Below are positions 54,326-62,898 of a DNA stretch of 62,898 nt, piece after piece. Origin of the DNA: Synechococcus sp. MU1643 (GTDB lineage Bacteria; Cyanobacteriota; Cyanobacteriia; PCC-6307; Cyanobiaceae). Both the position numbers and the translations under genes were made by a program. Location of the stretch: assembly GCF_020514095.1 (NCBI RefSeq), contig NZ_VTKY01000008.1, positions 1-62,898 of the forward strand, in the 5' to 3' direction. The first letter of the stretch is position 1; each line of letters opens with the position of its first letter. Under the pieces are notes generated by a model that was not told where the DNA came from, searched no databases, and saw only the letters and a program-made list of their open reading frames with translations.

Positions 54326-55453
54326 ATGCCCAACGCCCAGCATTGGCTCGCCATCGCCCTGGCCGGGAGCGCACTCTCCGGTTGCAGCCTGGTGAGAGAC
54401 CAGCTGGGCCTGACGCCAAAGCCACCGATGACAGTGCCGCCGGTGGTGCACGATCAGCCCCGGAGTGCTCCGCTGCAGCCGGGGGACAACGTGATCGTGA
54501 AGGCGGTGGATCGTGTCGGGCCTGCTGTGGTGCGCATCGATGTGGTGAAGGAGATCTCAAACCCTTTCGGAGGGATTTTCGGCAGGGGTCCCTCCAGCCA
54601 GCGCCAGCAGGGCCAGGGCTCCGGCTTGATCACCCGGTCCAGCGGGCTGATCTTCACCAATGAGCATGTGGTCCGTGGTGCAGATCAGGTGGCAGTGACC
54701 CTTCCGGACGGACGCAGTTTCAAGGGCAAGGTTCTCGGCACCGACCCCCTCACCGACGTGGCGGTGGTGAAAGTAGTAGCCGACAACCTGCCGGTGGCGG
54801 CCTTGGGCAACTCCGACCAACTCAAGCCGGGGGAATGGGCCATTGCCATCGGCAACCCCTTCGGCCTTAACAACACCGTGACCGCAGGCATCATCAGCGC
54901 CGTCGGCCGCCTGAACGCGATCGGTGACGGCCAACGGGTTCCTTACATCCAGACCGATGCAGCGGTGAACCCCGGCAACAGCGGCGGCCCCCTAATCAAT
55001 GCCACCGGTCAGGTGATTGGCATCAACACCGCAATCCGTACTGCGCCTGGTGGCGGCTTGAGTTTTGCGGTTCCGATCAACCTGGCCAAGCGGATCGCGC
55101 AACAGATCGTCAGCACCGGTCAGGCCTCCCATCCCTTTATCGGCGTGCAGCTGATGAACCTCACGCCGCAGCTGGCACGAGAAATCAATGCCACCAACAG
55201 CGCCTGCACAGTTCCCGAGCTGAATGGCGTTTTGGTCAAAGATGTGGTCAAGGGCACGCCGGCCGCTGCTGCAGGCATCCGCCAGTGCGATCTGATTCTC
55301 AAGGTGGAGAACAACCCCGTTCAAACACCCACCGAAGTGCAACTCGCCGTGGACCGAGGCCAGGTGGGGGAACCGATGCAGCTCACCCTCCAACGCAACG
55401 GAGAGGAGCTGACCGTGCAGGTGCGCCCGCAGGAACTGCCCCGCAATAACTGA
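54326..55453 (+). CDS. HtrA/Deg-type serine protease with lipobox
   Basis: A 375-residue periplasmic trypsin-like protease with PDZ domain, quality control of exported proteins. Triad: His114 (FTNEHVVRGA), Asp144 (LTDVAVVKV), Ser219 (NPGNSGGPLIN). The PDZ domain is about 285-370 (GVLVKDVVKGTPAAAAGIRQ). The N-terminus MPNAQHWLAIALAGSALSGC has a lipobox, with Cys20, so membrane anchoring is predicted. Start at ATG 54326 (GTG 54323 also possible). Confidence 0.92.
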   Translation: MPNAQHWLAIALAGSALSGCSLVRDQLGLTPKPPMTVPPVVHDQPRSAPLQPGDNVIVKAVDRVGPAVVRIDVVKEISNPFGGIFGRGPSSQRQQGQGSGLITRSSGLIFTNEHVVRGADQVAVTLPDGRSFKGKVLGTDPLTDVAVVKVVADNLPVAALGNSDQLKPGEWAIAIGNPFGLNNTVTAGIISAVGRLNAIGDGQRVPYIQTDAAVNPGNSGGPLINATGQVIGINTAIRTAPGGGLSFAVPINLAKRIAQQIVSTGQASHPFIGVQLMNLTPQLAREINATNSACTVPELNGVLVKDVVKGTPAAAAGIRQCDLILKVENNPVQTPTEVQLAVDRGQVGEPMQLTLQRNGEELTVQVRPQELPRNN

Positions 55454-55454
55454 G

Positions 55455-56096
55455 ATGGTGCAGATCGTCGTGATGGCCCGCTGGCCATCACCCGGCCGAT
55501 GCAAACGGCGCTTGAGCCGAGATCTCAACAATGAGCTGGGCTTGTCCAACAGCAACGAGCGCGCCACAAGGATTCAGCGGCGGCTCACACAGCACACCGC
55601 TGCGGTGGTGCGCGGCCTCGCAGGCCCAATGGAGATCGAACCGGTGCTGGCGGTGAGCGGGCTCGGACCCCGTGCGGCCGATCGCTGGGGGCGGCAGCTG
55701 GGGCTGAGGCAGGTGCGGCTGCAGGGGAAGGGGCAACTCGGCACCCGATTGCGACGGCAGTTGATGCATGGCCATCGCCATCACAAGCCCTGCCTTGTGA
55801 TCGGCACGGATCTGCCCGAACTCAATTCCGATGACGTGAAGCAGGGCGTTGAGCATTTGGAACACCATGATCTGGTGTTGGGACCAGCCTCCGATGGGGG
55901 GTACTGGCTGCTGGGGATCGGCGCATCCCTGATCCTGAGCCCGCAGCACTGGCCGCTAATCGGCATTCCCTGGGGCGGCCCGACCGTGCTGGAAGCAACG
56001 CTGAGGGAGGCGCGCAGGCAACAGCTCTCTTGCGTCCTCGTCCCCCAAAGGAATGATCTGGATCGCTGGAGCGATCTAAAACCATGGCTGGGCTGA
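55455..56096 (+). CDS. DUF2064 / TIGR04282-type glycosyltransferase
   Basis: A 213-residue nucleotide-diphospho-sugar transferase-like protein: IVVMARWPSPGRCKRRLSRD, CLVIGTDLPELNSDDVKQGV and LVLGPASDGGYWLLGIG. This is the DUF2064 (rSAM/selenodomain-associated transferase 1) pattern, normally paired with TIGR04283, as here. Overlaps the next gene by 13 bases. Substrate unknown. Confidence 0.88.
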   Translation: MVQIVVMARWPSPGRCKRRLSRDLNNELGLSNSNERATRIQRRLTQHTAAVVRGLAGPMEIEPVLAVSGLGPRAADRWGRQLGLRQVRLQGKGQLGTRLRRQLMHGHRHHKPCLVIGTDLPELNSDDVKQGVEHLEHHDLVLGPASDGGYWLLGIGASLILSPQHWPLIGIPWGGPTVLEATLREARRQQLSCVLVPQRNDLDRWSDLKPWLG

Positions 56097-56773
56097 GTGT
56101 TGTCATTCCAACCCTGGAGGAAGCCAGCAGGCTGCCGCTGCTGCTGGCGGATCTGCAGCGATGGCCGGGGGAGTTGGAGGTGATCGTCTCTGACGGCGGG
56201 AGCAGGGATCAGACCCGAGAAGTGGCGCAGCTGGCCGGTGCCACCGTGCTCGACAGCCCGAAAGCCGGACGTGGGCCACAACTGCGCTGGGGCATTGACC
56301 ACAGCTCCCATGCCTGGATGCTGCTGGTGCATGCCGACAGCCGACTCCCGAGCATTTGGCATCAAAGGGTGCGAACGGTTCTAAACACGCCGGAGGCTCA
56401 CCTGAGCGCCTGGTACTTCGACTTCAATGTGGATGCGAAGAGGCGGCCGATGCTGTGGCTGCTGGAGCGGATGGTGAACCTGCGCAGCCGTTGGCTGCAG
56501 CGTCCCTACGGCGATCAGGGCCTGTTGATTCAGCGCCAGCTGTATGAGCGCATCGGCGGCTACCGGCCCCTGGCGCTAATGGAAGACCTGGACCTGGTGG
56601 AACGACTGAGCAAGGTCGCGTCCCTACGTTCATTGACCTGTGCCCTTCTCACTAGCGGGGAGCGCTGGCAGAAGCGGAGCATGCTGATGCAGGCCTGGCG
56701 CAATGCCCGGCTGCGCTGGCTCTGGCGTCAGGGCCGATCAACGGAGCAGCTGTTGCGGATCTACCGGCGTTAA
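56084..56773 (+). CDS. TIGR04283-type family 2 glycosyltransferase
   Basis: A 229-residue family 2 glycosyltransferase: LSVVIPTLEEASRLPLLLAD, EVIVSDGGSRDQTREVAQLA with the nucleotide-sugar Asp, MLLVHADSRLPSIW (DxD-like) and YGDQGLLIQRQLYERIGGYR. Pairs with the DUF2064 gene, as in the rSAM/selenodomain-associated pair; the acceptor is unknown. Confidence 0.9.
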   Translation: MAGLSVVIPTLEEASRLPLLLADLQRWPGELEVIVSDGGSRDQTREVAQLAGATVLDSPKAGRGPQLRWGIDHSSHAWMLLVHADSRLPSIWHQRVRTVLNTPEAHLSAWYFDFNVDAKRRPMLWLLERMVNLRSRWLQRPYGDQGLLIQRQLYERIGGYRPLALMEDLDLVERLSKVASLRSLTCALLTSGERWQKRSMLMQAWRNARLRWLWRQGRSTEQLLRIYRR

Positions 56774-56782
56774 AGGATCTGA

Positions 56783-57286
56783 TCAGTTGGCGTACCAGAA
56801 GGCACAGCGATGGCCCTGGGGCTCGAGATCCCAGCCCTGGCCCTGGTAGAAGCTGACGACGTCCGGATCCGCGAACAGGCTGACCCGCTCGGTTCCCATT
56901 TGATCGAGGGCCTCGAGGATGTAGGTCATCATCTGCTTGCCCAGACCATTTCCCTGGTAAAGGGGATGCACGGCGACGTCCCAGACGGTGGCTTCAAAAA
57001 CACCATCCCCGGTGCAGCGCGCAAAACCCACCAGACGGGGCACCCGGGGGTCGTGCCGCCAGAGCCCCACTTTGAGCAGGCTGTGGCTGAGCGCTTTACG
57101 CACCCGGCGAATCGGCCGGCGACTCCAGCCCACCGCTTCCAGCAACTGCTCGAGCTCCACCAGATCGAAGGGGTACTCCTGGCTGAACACCAAGGTGATC
57201 TGATCATTGGCGCAGGTGCAGAGACGCGCCCCCTGGCCGTACTGCTCCAACAGCGAATCAGCAGGGACGGGGAGAGGAGCGATCAC
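56783..57286 (-). CDS. Ycf52-like GNAT acetyltransferase
   Basis: A 167-residue GNAT acetyltransferase: VGFARCTGDGVFEATVWDVA, VHPLYQGNGLGKQMMTYILE with the acetyl-CoA loop, and VVSFYQGQGW. The N-terminal EAVGWSRRPIRRVRKALSHS fits Ycf52 of plastids and the chloroplast NSI acetyltransferase that influences state transitions. A role here in photosynthetic acclimation is inference. Overlaps the ABC gene end by four bases. Confidence 0.85.
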   Translation of the reverse strand: MIAPLPVPADSLLEQYGQGARLCTCANDQITLVFSQEYPFDLVELEQLLEAVGWSRRPIRRVRKALSHSLLKVGLWRHDPRVPRLVGFARCTGDGVFEATVWDVAVHPLYQGNGLGKQMMTYILEALDQMGTERVSLFADPDVVSFYQGQGWDLEPQGHRCAFWYAN

Positions 57287-59061
57287 AGACGCGCCAACCC
57301 CCGTTCCTGCAACTCGGCGAGTTGGGCATACAGCCCACCGCGGGCCCTGAGCTCGCGATGGGTGCCCTCCTCGATCAGCTCGCCCCGGCGCAGAACAAGG
57401 ATGCGATCCGAGGCTTCCACTGTGGCGAGACGGTGGGCGATGACGATGGCTGTGCGCTTTTGCAGGAGACGATCGAGATCGGCCTGGAGCGTCGCCTCCG
57501 TTGAAGGATCCATGAAGGCGGTGGCTTCATCCATCACCAACACAGTTGGATTGCGGATCGCCACTCGAGCCACCGCAAGCAATTGACGCTCACCTGAGGA
57601 GAGATTGCCGCCCCGCTCGCGCAGCTCCGTCTCCAGCCCCTTGGGAAGCTTGGCCAAAAGGTCATTGAGACCGAGCTCAGCACAGACCTGAGCCAGCTCT
57701 CGATCGCTTACCGAAGCATTGAGTCGCAGATTGTCGGCCACATTGCCGCTGAACAGGAACGTGTCCTGAAGCACAACTCCCAGCTCACGACGGAGATCCA
57801 CCATCGGGATCGTGCGGATGTCCCGTCCATCAAGAAGGATGCGCCCCTGCTGGGGTTCATAAAGACGGCACAGCAAACGAATAATCGTGCTTTTGCCGGA
57901 CCCCGTGGGCCCCACCAGCGCCACATGCTCACCGGGGGCAATGCGGAAGGAAAGGTTGCGGAGGATCGGATCATCCGGCCGGTAGGCAAAGCTCACGTTC
58001 TCAAAGATCACCTCGCCACCACCACCAGTCACGTGAGGAAGAGCGCCCTTGGCCTCGGCGATCTCGAGGGGCTCCTCCATCAACTCGCCAATGCGTTCCA
58101 CAGCCGTCAGCCCACCTTGAATCTGGGTGAAACGCTCCGCCAGCTGACGCAGAGGGTCGAACAAACGCTGGGAAGCAAGGATGAATGTGGTGAGGGTGCC
58201 TAGGCCCATCGCACCATTGGTCACCATCAAGCCTCCAAGTGCCAGAACCAGGGCGATGGCGGCCAGAGCTACCCATTCCAAGAAGGCTGAAATGCTGCTG
58301 TCGTAAAAGATCGTTCCGTTAACAGCGCTGCGGTAGTCCTTGCCAGTACGCAGGAAGCGGGCGCTGTTGACCGTTTCACGGCCATACATCTGAACCACCT
58401 CGAGCCCCTGAAGGTTCTCCTGGAAATCGGCATTGAGCTGGGATAGCTCCTCACGCACCCTGTAATTGGCCTTGCGGTAACGGCGCTGCAGCCAAAGCAC
58501 GGCCAGGGTGACGGGCACCTGCGTGAACAACAGAAGCAGCCCCAGCCTCCACTCGATCAACAGCATCGTTGAGGCGAGCACCAGCAGGCTCACCAGATCA
58601 CTGAGCACCCCGACGGCGCCACTGGCAAACACCTCAGCCAAGGCATCCACATCGCTTGTGAGCCTTGTGAGCAACTTGCCCACCGGCATGCGGTCGTGAA
58701 AGCGCAGGGACAGCGACAACGAATGTTCGAAGAGGTCGTCGCGGATGCGCGCGGTGAGCCGTTGACCGACGGCCTGGATGCTGAAGGTCTGCACGCCCTG
58801 CAGGCCGAGCCGAAGCATCACCGAGACGAAATAGAGCCCGATGATCATGCGGATCGATGCGGACAGACTCAACCCCGACAGCCAGGGAAGACTGGGCTCA
58901 CCGCGAAGGACGCTGACGGCCTGCCCCAGCAGGACAGGCTGCAGTGCTCCCGCAAAGGCCAAGGGAAGCAGCAGCAGCAGAGCGACCAGAAGTCGCCGGC
59001 GATCCCGCACGAGATAACGGCCCAGACGACGGACCCTGCGCCAGTCCGCGACAGCTCCCAT
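57283..59061 (-). CDS. ABC exporter, fused permease and ATPase
   Basis: A 592-residue half-transporter. The N-terminal half (1-330) has six helices, and the C-terminal nucleotide-binding domain has Walker A in HVALVGPTGSGKSTIIRLLC, a Q-loop VVLQDTFLFSG, signature LSSGERQ, and Walker B AVRNPTVLVMDEAT-like RNPTVLVMDEATAFMDP. Substrate unknown; MsbA/LmrA-type lipid or drug exporters are the relatives. Starts on the last base of hisG, ends before ycf52. Confidence 0.95.
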   Translation of the reverse strand: MGAVADWRRVRRLGRYLVRDRRRLLVALLLLLPLAFAGALQPVLLGQAVSVLRGEPSLPWLSGLSLSASIRMIIGLYFVSVMLRLGLQGVQTFSIQAVGQRLTARIRDDLFEHSLSLSLRFHDRMPVGKLLTRLTSDVDALAEVFASGAVGVLSDLVSLLVLASTMLLIEWRLGLLLLFTQVPVTLAVLWLQRRYRKANYRVREELSQLNADFQENLQGLEVVQMYGRETVNSARFLRTGKDYRSAVNGTIFYDSSISAFLEWVALAAIALVLALGGLMVTNGAMGLGTLTTFILASQRLFDPLRQLAERFTQIQGGLTAVERIGELMEEPLEIAEAKGALPHVTGGGGEVIFENVSFAYRPDDPILRNLSFRIAPGEHVALVGPTGSGKSTIIRLLCRLYEPQQGRILLDGRDIRTIPMVDLRRELGVVLQDTFLFSGNVADNLRLNASVSDRELAQVCAELGLNDLLAKLPKGLETELRERGGNLSSGERQLLAVARVAIRNPTVLVMDEATAFMDPSTEATLQADLDRLLQKRTAIVIAHRLATVEASDRILVLRRGELIEEGTHRELRARGGLYAQLAELQERGLARL

Positions 59062-59711
59062 CAGCTGGAGCTCCCGACGGGTGTAGCTGCGCGGATCGCT
59101 TCGACGATGGACAACAGGGGGCCGTTGTCCAGGCGAATGGACAGGGGGTGTCCCACTAATCGAGCCGTGGACTGGAAGAGGTCTTCAATGGCGATCAAAC
59201 CGTTGTCCCGCAGGGTTCGACCGGTGGCCACCAGGTCGACAATCGCTTCCGACATGCCCGTGATTGGCCCCAGCTCCACCGAGCCATTGAGGTGCACCAA
59301 CTCAACAGGAAGGTCTAGGGCAACGAAATATTCCCGAGCGCAGTGGGTGAATTTGCTGGCCACCCGGCAATGGGGGGGCAGATCTGCGGCACGGACGTAA
59401 CCACTGCTCTCTTGGACCGCCACAGCCATGCGGCAGCCGCCAAAGCCAAGGTCCACCAATTGGGCGACGGGAAGCTGGTGCTCCTTGAGCACGTCGTAAC
59501 CCACGACCCCCAGCTGGGCTTGGCCGTAGGCCACATAGGTGGGCACATCACCGTTGCGAACCAGCAGGGCCCTAGCGCGCCCGCAAGGGGTAGGCACCAT
59601 CAGCTGACGGTTGTCCTTGTCCAGAACAGCGGAGAAGTCAAGACCAGCCGCCGCAAAGCGGGCCACCGAGTCTTTGAGCAGTGCTCCTTTGGCCAACGCG
59701 ACGGTGATCAT
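59061..59711 (-). CDS. hisG: ATP phosphoribosyltransferase, short form
   Basis: First step of histidine synthesis. At 216 residues it is the short HisG form, which in other organisms needs the regulatory subunit HisZ (not present in this window). Motifs: [60 protein letters not shown] and GNG-like [16 protein letters not shown]. Start at ATG 59711. Confidence 0.96.
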   Translation of the reverse strand: MITVALAKGALLKDSVARFAAAGLDFSAVLDKDNRQLMVPTPCGRARALLVRNGDVPTYVAYGQAQLGVVGYDVLKEHQLPVAQLVDLGFGGCRMAVAVQESSGYVRAADLPPHCRVASKFTHCAREYFVALDLPVELVHLNGSVELGPITGMSEAIVDLVATGRTLRDNGLIAIEDLFQSTARLVGHPLSIRLDNGPLLSIVEAIRAATPVGSSS

Positions 59712-59751
59712 GGGTCCAGCGTTGATCGGTTAGCCAGGAAGGACTTTAACG

Positions 59752-60501
59752 ATGCATTCCTCACTTCATGCCTTACCGGTGCTCCAGGACAACGTGATCT
59801 GGATCTGGGTGAGGGGCGCGGAGGCCGTGGTGATCGACCCCGCCGTTGCGCCGCCGGTGCAGGCGTGGCTGGAAGAACGGAAGTTGAACCTAGCCGCCGT
59901 CCTGCAAACCCATCACCATGCCGACCACATCGGCGGCACTTCATACTTGCTGAACCGTTGGCCCCAGGCTGCGGTGATTGCCTCCGCTGATGATCGGGAG
60001 CGGATTCCGTTCCAGACCATGCCAGTGCGAGATGGGGACCAGATCACTGTTCTTGGGGAAGAGGTGGAGGTGCTGGATGTAGCGGCCCACACCAGAGCCC
60101 ACATCGCCTTCTTCATCCCGAACCCGGAGGGAGCAGAGATCGGACCCTTGTTGTTCTGCGGGGACACCCTGTTCAGCGGGGGCTGCGGCCGATTGTTTGA
60201 AGGCAGCGCTGAACAGATGCATCAGGCTTTACAGAAGCTGGCCGAACTTCCCGAGGCCACGAAGGTGTGTTGTGCCCACGAGTACACCGAGTCCAATCTG
60301 CAATGGGCCGTTGAGCAACGCCCCAACGACACGGTTTTGGCTGATCGTTATCGGGAGGTGCGGAGCCTTCGCGCCAAAGGCGCCCTAAGCCTGCCCAGCA
60401 GCATCGGCGTGGAACGCCGCACCAACCTGTTCATGCAGGCCAGTTCAGCCGCGGAGTTGGCCGAGCTTCGCCGGGACAAGGATCAGTGGCGGCTGGCATG
60501 A
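59752..60501 (+). CDS. gloB: Hydroxyacylglutathione hydrolase (glyoxalase II)
   Basis: Hydrolyses S-D-lactoylglutathione in methylglyoxal detoxification. The 249-residue metallo-beta-lactamase-fold protein has [10 protein letters not shown] (His54, His56, Asp58, His59), [32 protein letters not shown] and [14 protein letters not shown]. Divergent from hisG with a 40-base gap. Confidence 0.95.
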   Translation: MHSSLHALPVLQDNVIWIWVRGAEAVVIDPAVAPPVQAWLEERKLNLAAVLQTHHHADHIGGTSYLLNRWPQAAVIASADDRERIPFQTMPVRDGDQITVLGEEVEVLDVAAHTRAHIAFFIPNPEGAEIGPLLFCGDTLFSGGCGRLFEGSAEQMHQALQKLAELPEATKVCCAHEYTESNLQWAVEQRPNDTVLADRYREVRSLRAKGALSLPSSIGVERRTNLFMQASSAAELAELRRDKDQWRLA

Positions 60502-60565
60502 GCGATGGCGAAGAACGGGATCACCAACGGCGATGATCGGGGTGACTGCTGTTCAGAACCACCCC

Positions 60566-60958
60566 ATGAGCGCCAAGGCCATCACCACTCAAGACGCCCC
60601 TGCACCGGTTGGGCCTTACAACCAAGCGGTGCTTGCCGGCGAGTGGCTCTATTGCTCCGGGCAGATTCCACTGGATCCAGCCACCGGCGAGATGGTGGGG
60701 AACGGTGATGTGGCGGTGGAAACGCATCAGGTGCTGAAAAACCTCTGTGCTGTGTTGAAGGAAGCTGGCGCCACCCCTGCTGAGGTGGTGCGCACCACGG
60801 TGTTCCTAGCGGACCTGGGCGATTTCCAAACCGTCAATGGCATCTATGCCGAGGTATTTGGTGAGGGGGTCAGCCCAGCTCGCGCCTGCGTTCAGGTGGC
60901 GGCCCTCCCCAAGGGAGCACGGGTGGAAATCGACTGCGTCGCCTGGCTCGGCAGCTGA
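60566..60958 (+). CDS. ridA: RidA family enamine/imine deaminase
   Basis: Hydrolyses reactive enamine/imine intermediates, protecting PLP enzymes. A 130-residue protein: APVGPYNQAVLAGEWLYCSG and QIPLDPATGEMVG, LAEVVRTT-like PAEVVRTTVFLADLGDFQTV, and RACVQVAALPKGARVEIDCV with the conserved Arg. Start at ATG 60566; the frame continues upstream but without homology. Confidence 0.93.
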   Translation: MSAKAITTQDAPAPVGPYNQAVLAGEWLYCSGQIPLDPATGEMVGNGDVAVETHQVLKNLCAVLKEAGATPAEVVRTTVFLADLGDFQTVNGIYAEVFGEGVSPARACVQVAALPKGARVEIDCVAWLGS

Positions 60959-61003
60959 GCCTGCCCCTCGGGGGCATAGGTTGGAACTGGCTTCAGTGGT
61001 CCC

Positions 61004-61231
61004 ATGCCTCAGGCGAAACTCACCATCGGTGAACTAGAGGCGGGATATCCGATGTACTGCAAAGCGCTGCGGCGTCTCCTCCAGCAGGGAAAAACTGCTC
61101 AGGACATTGAGCGCACGGTCTGTTGGGGGCACCTGGAAACGCTGAACCGCTGCCTGCCAACCCGCTACAAATCCCCCTCCTACCTGCTGGCCCTGATCCG
61201 CCGCGACCTGGAGAACCCAAAAGAGGATTGA
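61004..61231 (+). CDS. DUF3136 family small protein (copy 2)
   Basis: A 75-residue protein: LTIGELEAGYPMYCKALRRL, then ERTVCWGHLETLNRCLPTRY and SPSYLLALIRRDL. Paralog of the gene at 41358-41573, with about half of positions identical by eye. Function unknown. Confidence 0.82.
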   Translation: MPQAKLTIGELEAGYPMYCKALRRLLQQGKTAQDIERTVCWGHLETLNRCLPTRYKSPSYLLALIRRDLENPKED

Positions 61232-61270
61232 GACTAGTCGTCTCAGCGTTTTCCCAGCTCTCTCGTTGCA

Positions 61271-61300
61271 AACGCTTGAATTGAACAGAAGATAAGCGTT
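61271..61300. repeat. Inverted repeat after the second DUF3136 gene
   Basis: AACGCTT (61271-61277) and AAGCGTT (61294-61300) form a perfect 7-base inverted repeat with a 16-base spacer, 39 bases past the DUF3136 stop. AT-rich sequence but no T-run follows. Could be a terminator stem or an operator. Confidence 0.45.
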
Positions 61301-61495
61301 AAATTGGCTTAGAAACAAGGCATCGCTGGCTGATTTTTTAGCAAACCCCAACAAATGCTCACGCTGACTAATGGCCTGACCATGTCACAGTGATGCTGGG
61401 CGCGGCCCTTTGCATGGAACTGCAGACAGGATTAAATCTCTAAAAATCAACGGCAGGGCGAGCCCCTTGTTCGGAGAAAGCGTGACAATGCAGGG

Positions 61496-61678
61496 ATGGA
61501 TGTTGAACAGCTGGAACAGCTTGCTGCGCTGATCGTGACGGCAGGACTGGTGGCCGGAAATTTCCTATTGTTCACCCCATGGCGCAATGGAGAGGATCCA
61601 CGGCAACAACCTCCTGACGGTGTGAGGCCTCAGAACGAGTCAGTTCATCGCACTGAACATGCTAGTTACCCAGGCTGA
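61496..61678 (+). CDS. Possible small membrane protein
   Basis: A 60-residue open frame with one hydrophobic segment (LAALIVTAGLVAGNFLLFTP) and a hydrophilic tail. Not recognised. Position in an AT-richer gap with nothing else coding makes it plausible, but unconfirmed. Confidence 0.4.
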   Translation: MDVEQLEQLAALIVTAGLVAGNFLLFTPWRNGEDPRQQPPDGVRPQNESVHRTEHASYPG

Positions 61679-62159
61679 TCAGCACTGGTTTTACACATCG
61701 TCCAAGGGGAGCACGTAAATAGTGCCAGCCCCAGATACAGCATTGCCCTTGGCAACAAACCAACTCACACGCATCCTTGATTTAGGGGAGTCAATCCAGC
61801 AGCTGAATCAAAGTGCTTGGAGTGGGGCCTAAAAAGTCGCGGCGAAGTCATAAAATGCCTTCCCGGTTGGATGGTGGAGCCTTCAGAGTCGGACGCTTAG
61901 CCCTCAGCAGCTGCACAGCCGGGTAAGCCCTGATAAAGGATCCATAGGCCCTTTCTCCCCTGCAAACATGACGGGTCAGTAGGTAATGAAAACTACACTT
62001 CCAAGATGACTAGGTGCAGAAAGAATGTACAGATTCAAGGATCGTTGCCCAATGTGAAGCTCGTCTTCGAATTATAAAATTCGACTTAATGTTTGGCATT
62101 TGAAAGGTATGGTTTAAAATGACAACAAAAAGCTATTAGATTTAGCAATCCGTCAACTC
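61679..62159. other. 480-bp intergenic region ahead of the edge protein
   Basis: No convincing coding frame, tRNA or terminator was seen. The AT content rises gradually toward the next gene (aattataaaattcgactt near 62070, then atggtttaaaat) and may hold its promoter and leader. Confidence 0.6.
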
Positions 62160-62898
62160 ATGCCTCCTAGAATTATGTATCCCCGTCAGCCATTATCCTA
62201 TCAAAGAATTTCAATAGATTATCGGCCACCTGGGTATACAAGACTTAGATATTATAGAAATATTGACGAAGACTTAAATGGCATTGTAGATGGTAGCGAG
62301 GAATATAGCTATGAAATATATAGCGGTGGGCAGGCAATTACAATCCAAAATAGGTATGGGAGAACTTACAGTGACAATACAAATTGCAATTGGGATGCCA
62401 TTGCTGCAGCTGAAGCCGGGGATGGCTTTGCTGTTCTAAGGACAGGAACCAGCCAACAAAGAATGGGACAATATCGGATATGGCTGACAGACAACAACGG
62501 ACAAATTGCTTCCGGTACCGGGTGGCAGTCAGGAAGAGATCTAAGACAACAGGGTTATGAAAATATATTCAATCTAGATCTCGACAATGATGGTCAAATT
62601 GGGGAGCCACAATCGGATACTAATGACGATTACGACAACACGACTAACACTAGTGGCTACATAGAAGTTGGAGGCACTGCCGAAGGAACACTTGAAGTTA
62701 CGGGCGATCGAGATTGGCTAAGGATTAATCTTATTGCGGGACATGTATATAGCTTTGCTGTCGAAGGCCAGGCTCTTGCTGATACATACTTAAGACTCTA
62801 TGACTCCAACGGTAATCTCTTAGATGAAAATGACGATTACAATGACCTCAATAGTGCAATAAATAATTATCAGACACTAGTCACTGGTGATTATTATT
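62160..62898 (+). CDS. Start of a large Asp/Asn-rich calcium-binding, PPC-domain protein (3' end outside window)
   Basis: 246 codons are visible from ATG 62160, the first start after an in-frame TAA. No classical signal peptide is present. An EF-hand/dockerin-like loop is at about 36-47 (DEDLNGIVDGSE) and another near 139 (DLDNDGQIG). From about residue 175 the pattern GYIEVGGTAEGTLEVTGDRD then LRLYDSNGNLLDENDDYND is that of a bacterial pre-peptidase C-terminal (PPC) domain. Such proteins are often secreted or surface-located and very long. Base composition is markedly AT-richer than the rest of the window. Confidence 0.8.
   Translation, partial: MPPRIMYPRQPLSYQRISIDYRPPGYTRLRYYRNIDEDLNGIVDGSEEYSYEIYSGGQAITIQNRYGRTYSDNTNCNWDAIAAAEAGDGFAVLRTGTSQQRMGQYRIWLTDNNGQIASGTGWQSGRDLRQQGYENIFNLDLDNDGQIGEPQSDTNDDYDNTTNTSGYIEVGGTAEGTLEVTGDRDWLRINLIAGHVYSFAVEGQALADTYLRLYDSNGNLLDENDDYNDLNSAINNYQTLVTGDYY

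Noticed and set aside
52845-54326. Replication origin next to dnaA
   Set aside because: No cluster of DnaA boxes and no dnaN or gidA nearby; in marine Synechococcus dnaA need not mark the origin.
61679-62159. tRNA or attachment site at the right-hand composition change
   Set aside because: No cloverleaf or duplicated tRNA end found; the island boundary is only suggested by base composition.
1-62898. CRISPR array, insertion sequence or prophage
   Set aside because: No spaced repeats, transposase, integrase or phage structural genes were seen; the only phage-like gene is the isolated muramidase.

Overview
The window is a gene-dense stretch (genes mostly abutting or overlapping, GC-rich) from a marine picocyanobacterium, most likely a marine Synechococcus. 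The oxygenic phototroph assignment rests on psbA (photosystem II D1), ndhD and ndhL (NDH-1), plastocyanin and cytochrome c6 side by side, Ycf51 and Ycf52-like proteins, hemE, a BicA-type bicarbonate transporter and many small cyanobacterium-restricted families (DUF2605, DUF1824, DUF3007, DUF3136, Nif11). All calls are from reading translated sequence; no database search was run.

Layout. 0-5 kb: 5' end of psbA, a DUF697 membrane protein with an apparently dead G domain, a zinc-type CDF transporter, an RG/RGG-repeat protein and trpS. 5-14 kb: a phage-lambda-R-like muramidase, thrS, glk, thrB, ndhD and an M3 oligopeptidase. 14-22 kb: a minus-strand run of TamB, ROK kinase, proA, folB and a lipase-like hydrolase. 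22-30 kb: Ycf51, small proteins, a CocE-type hydrolase, a decayed DUF3887-like gene, glgB and hemE. 30-32 kb: petE, a strong terminator, then a petJ-nif11-hypothetical-hypothetical operon. 32-40 kb: clpB, a PTPS/QueD-like gene, hisIE, two secreted cell-envelope enzymes, a group 2 sigma factor and small proteins. 40-43 kb is accessory-like: a Nif11-cupin fusion, a DUF3136 protein, a second monoheme cytochrome c, a YCII protein and a broken cyAbrB regulator. 43-49 kb: trpA-DUF3007-ndhL, tRNA-Leu(UAA), pyrC-thioredoxin, bicA with a divergent cation/Ca2+ antiporter, and a PTOX/alternative-oxidase-like gene. 49-61 kb: glutathione reductase, GST, ParB-like protein, dnaA, an HtrA protease with a lipobox, two glycosyltransferase-like genes, Ycf52, an ABC exporter, hisG, gloB and ridA. 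After 61.2 kb base composition falls and a large Asp/Asn-rich calcium-binding/PPC-domain protein begins and runs off the end.

Themes. Several genes concern photosynthetic and respiratory electron flow (psbA, ndhD, ndhL, petE, petJ, a second cytochrome c, a PTOX-like oxidase) and inorganic carbon or ion handling (bicA, antiporter, CDF). The observations most worth following are the Nif11-cupin fusion, the petJ operon carrying a Nif11 gene, the PTOX-like gene with all six iron ligands and a palindrome upstream, the broken cyAbrB gene, and the truncated surface-type protein at the right edge.
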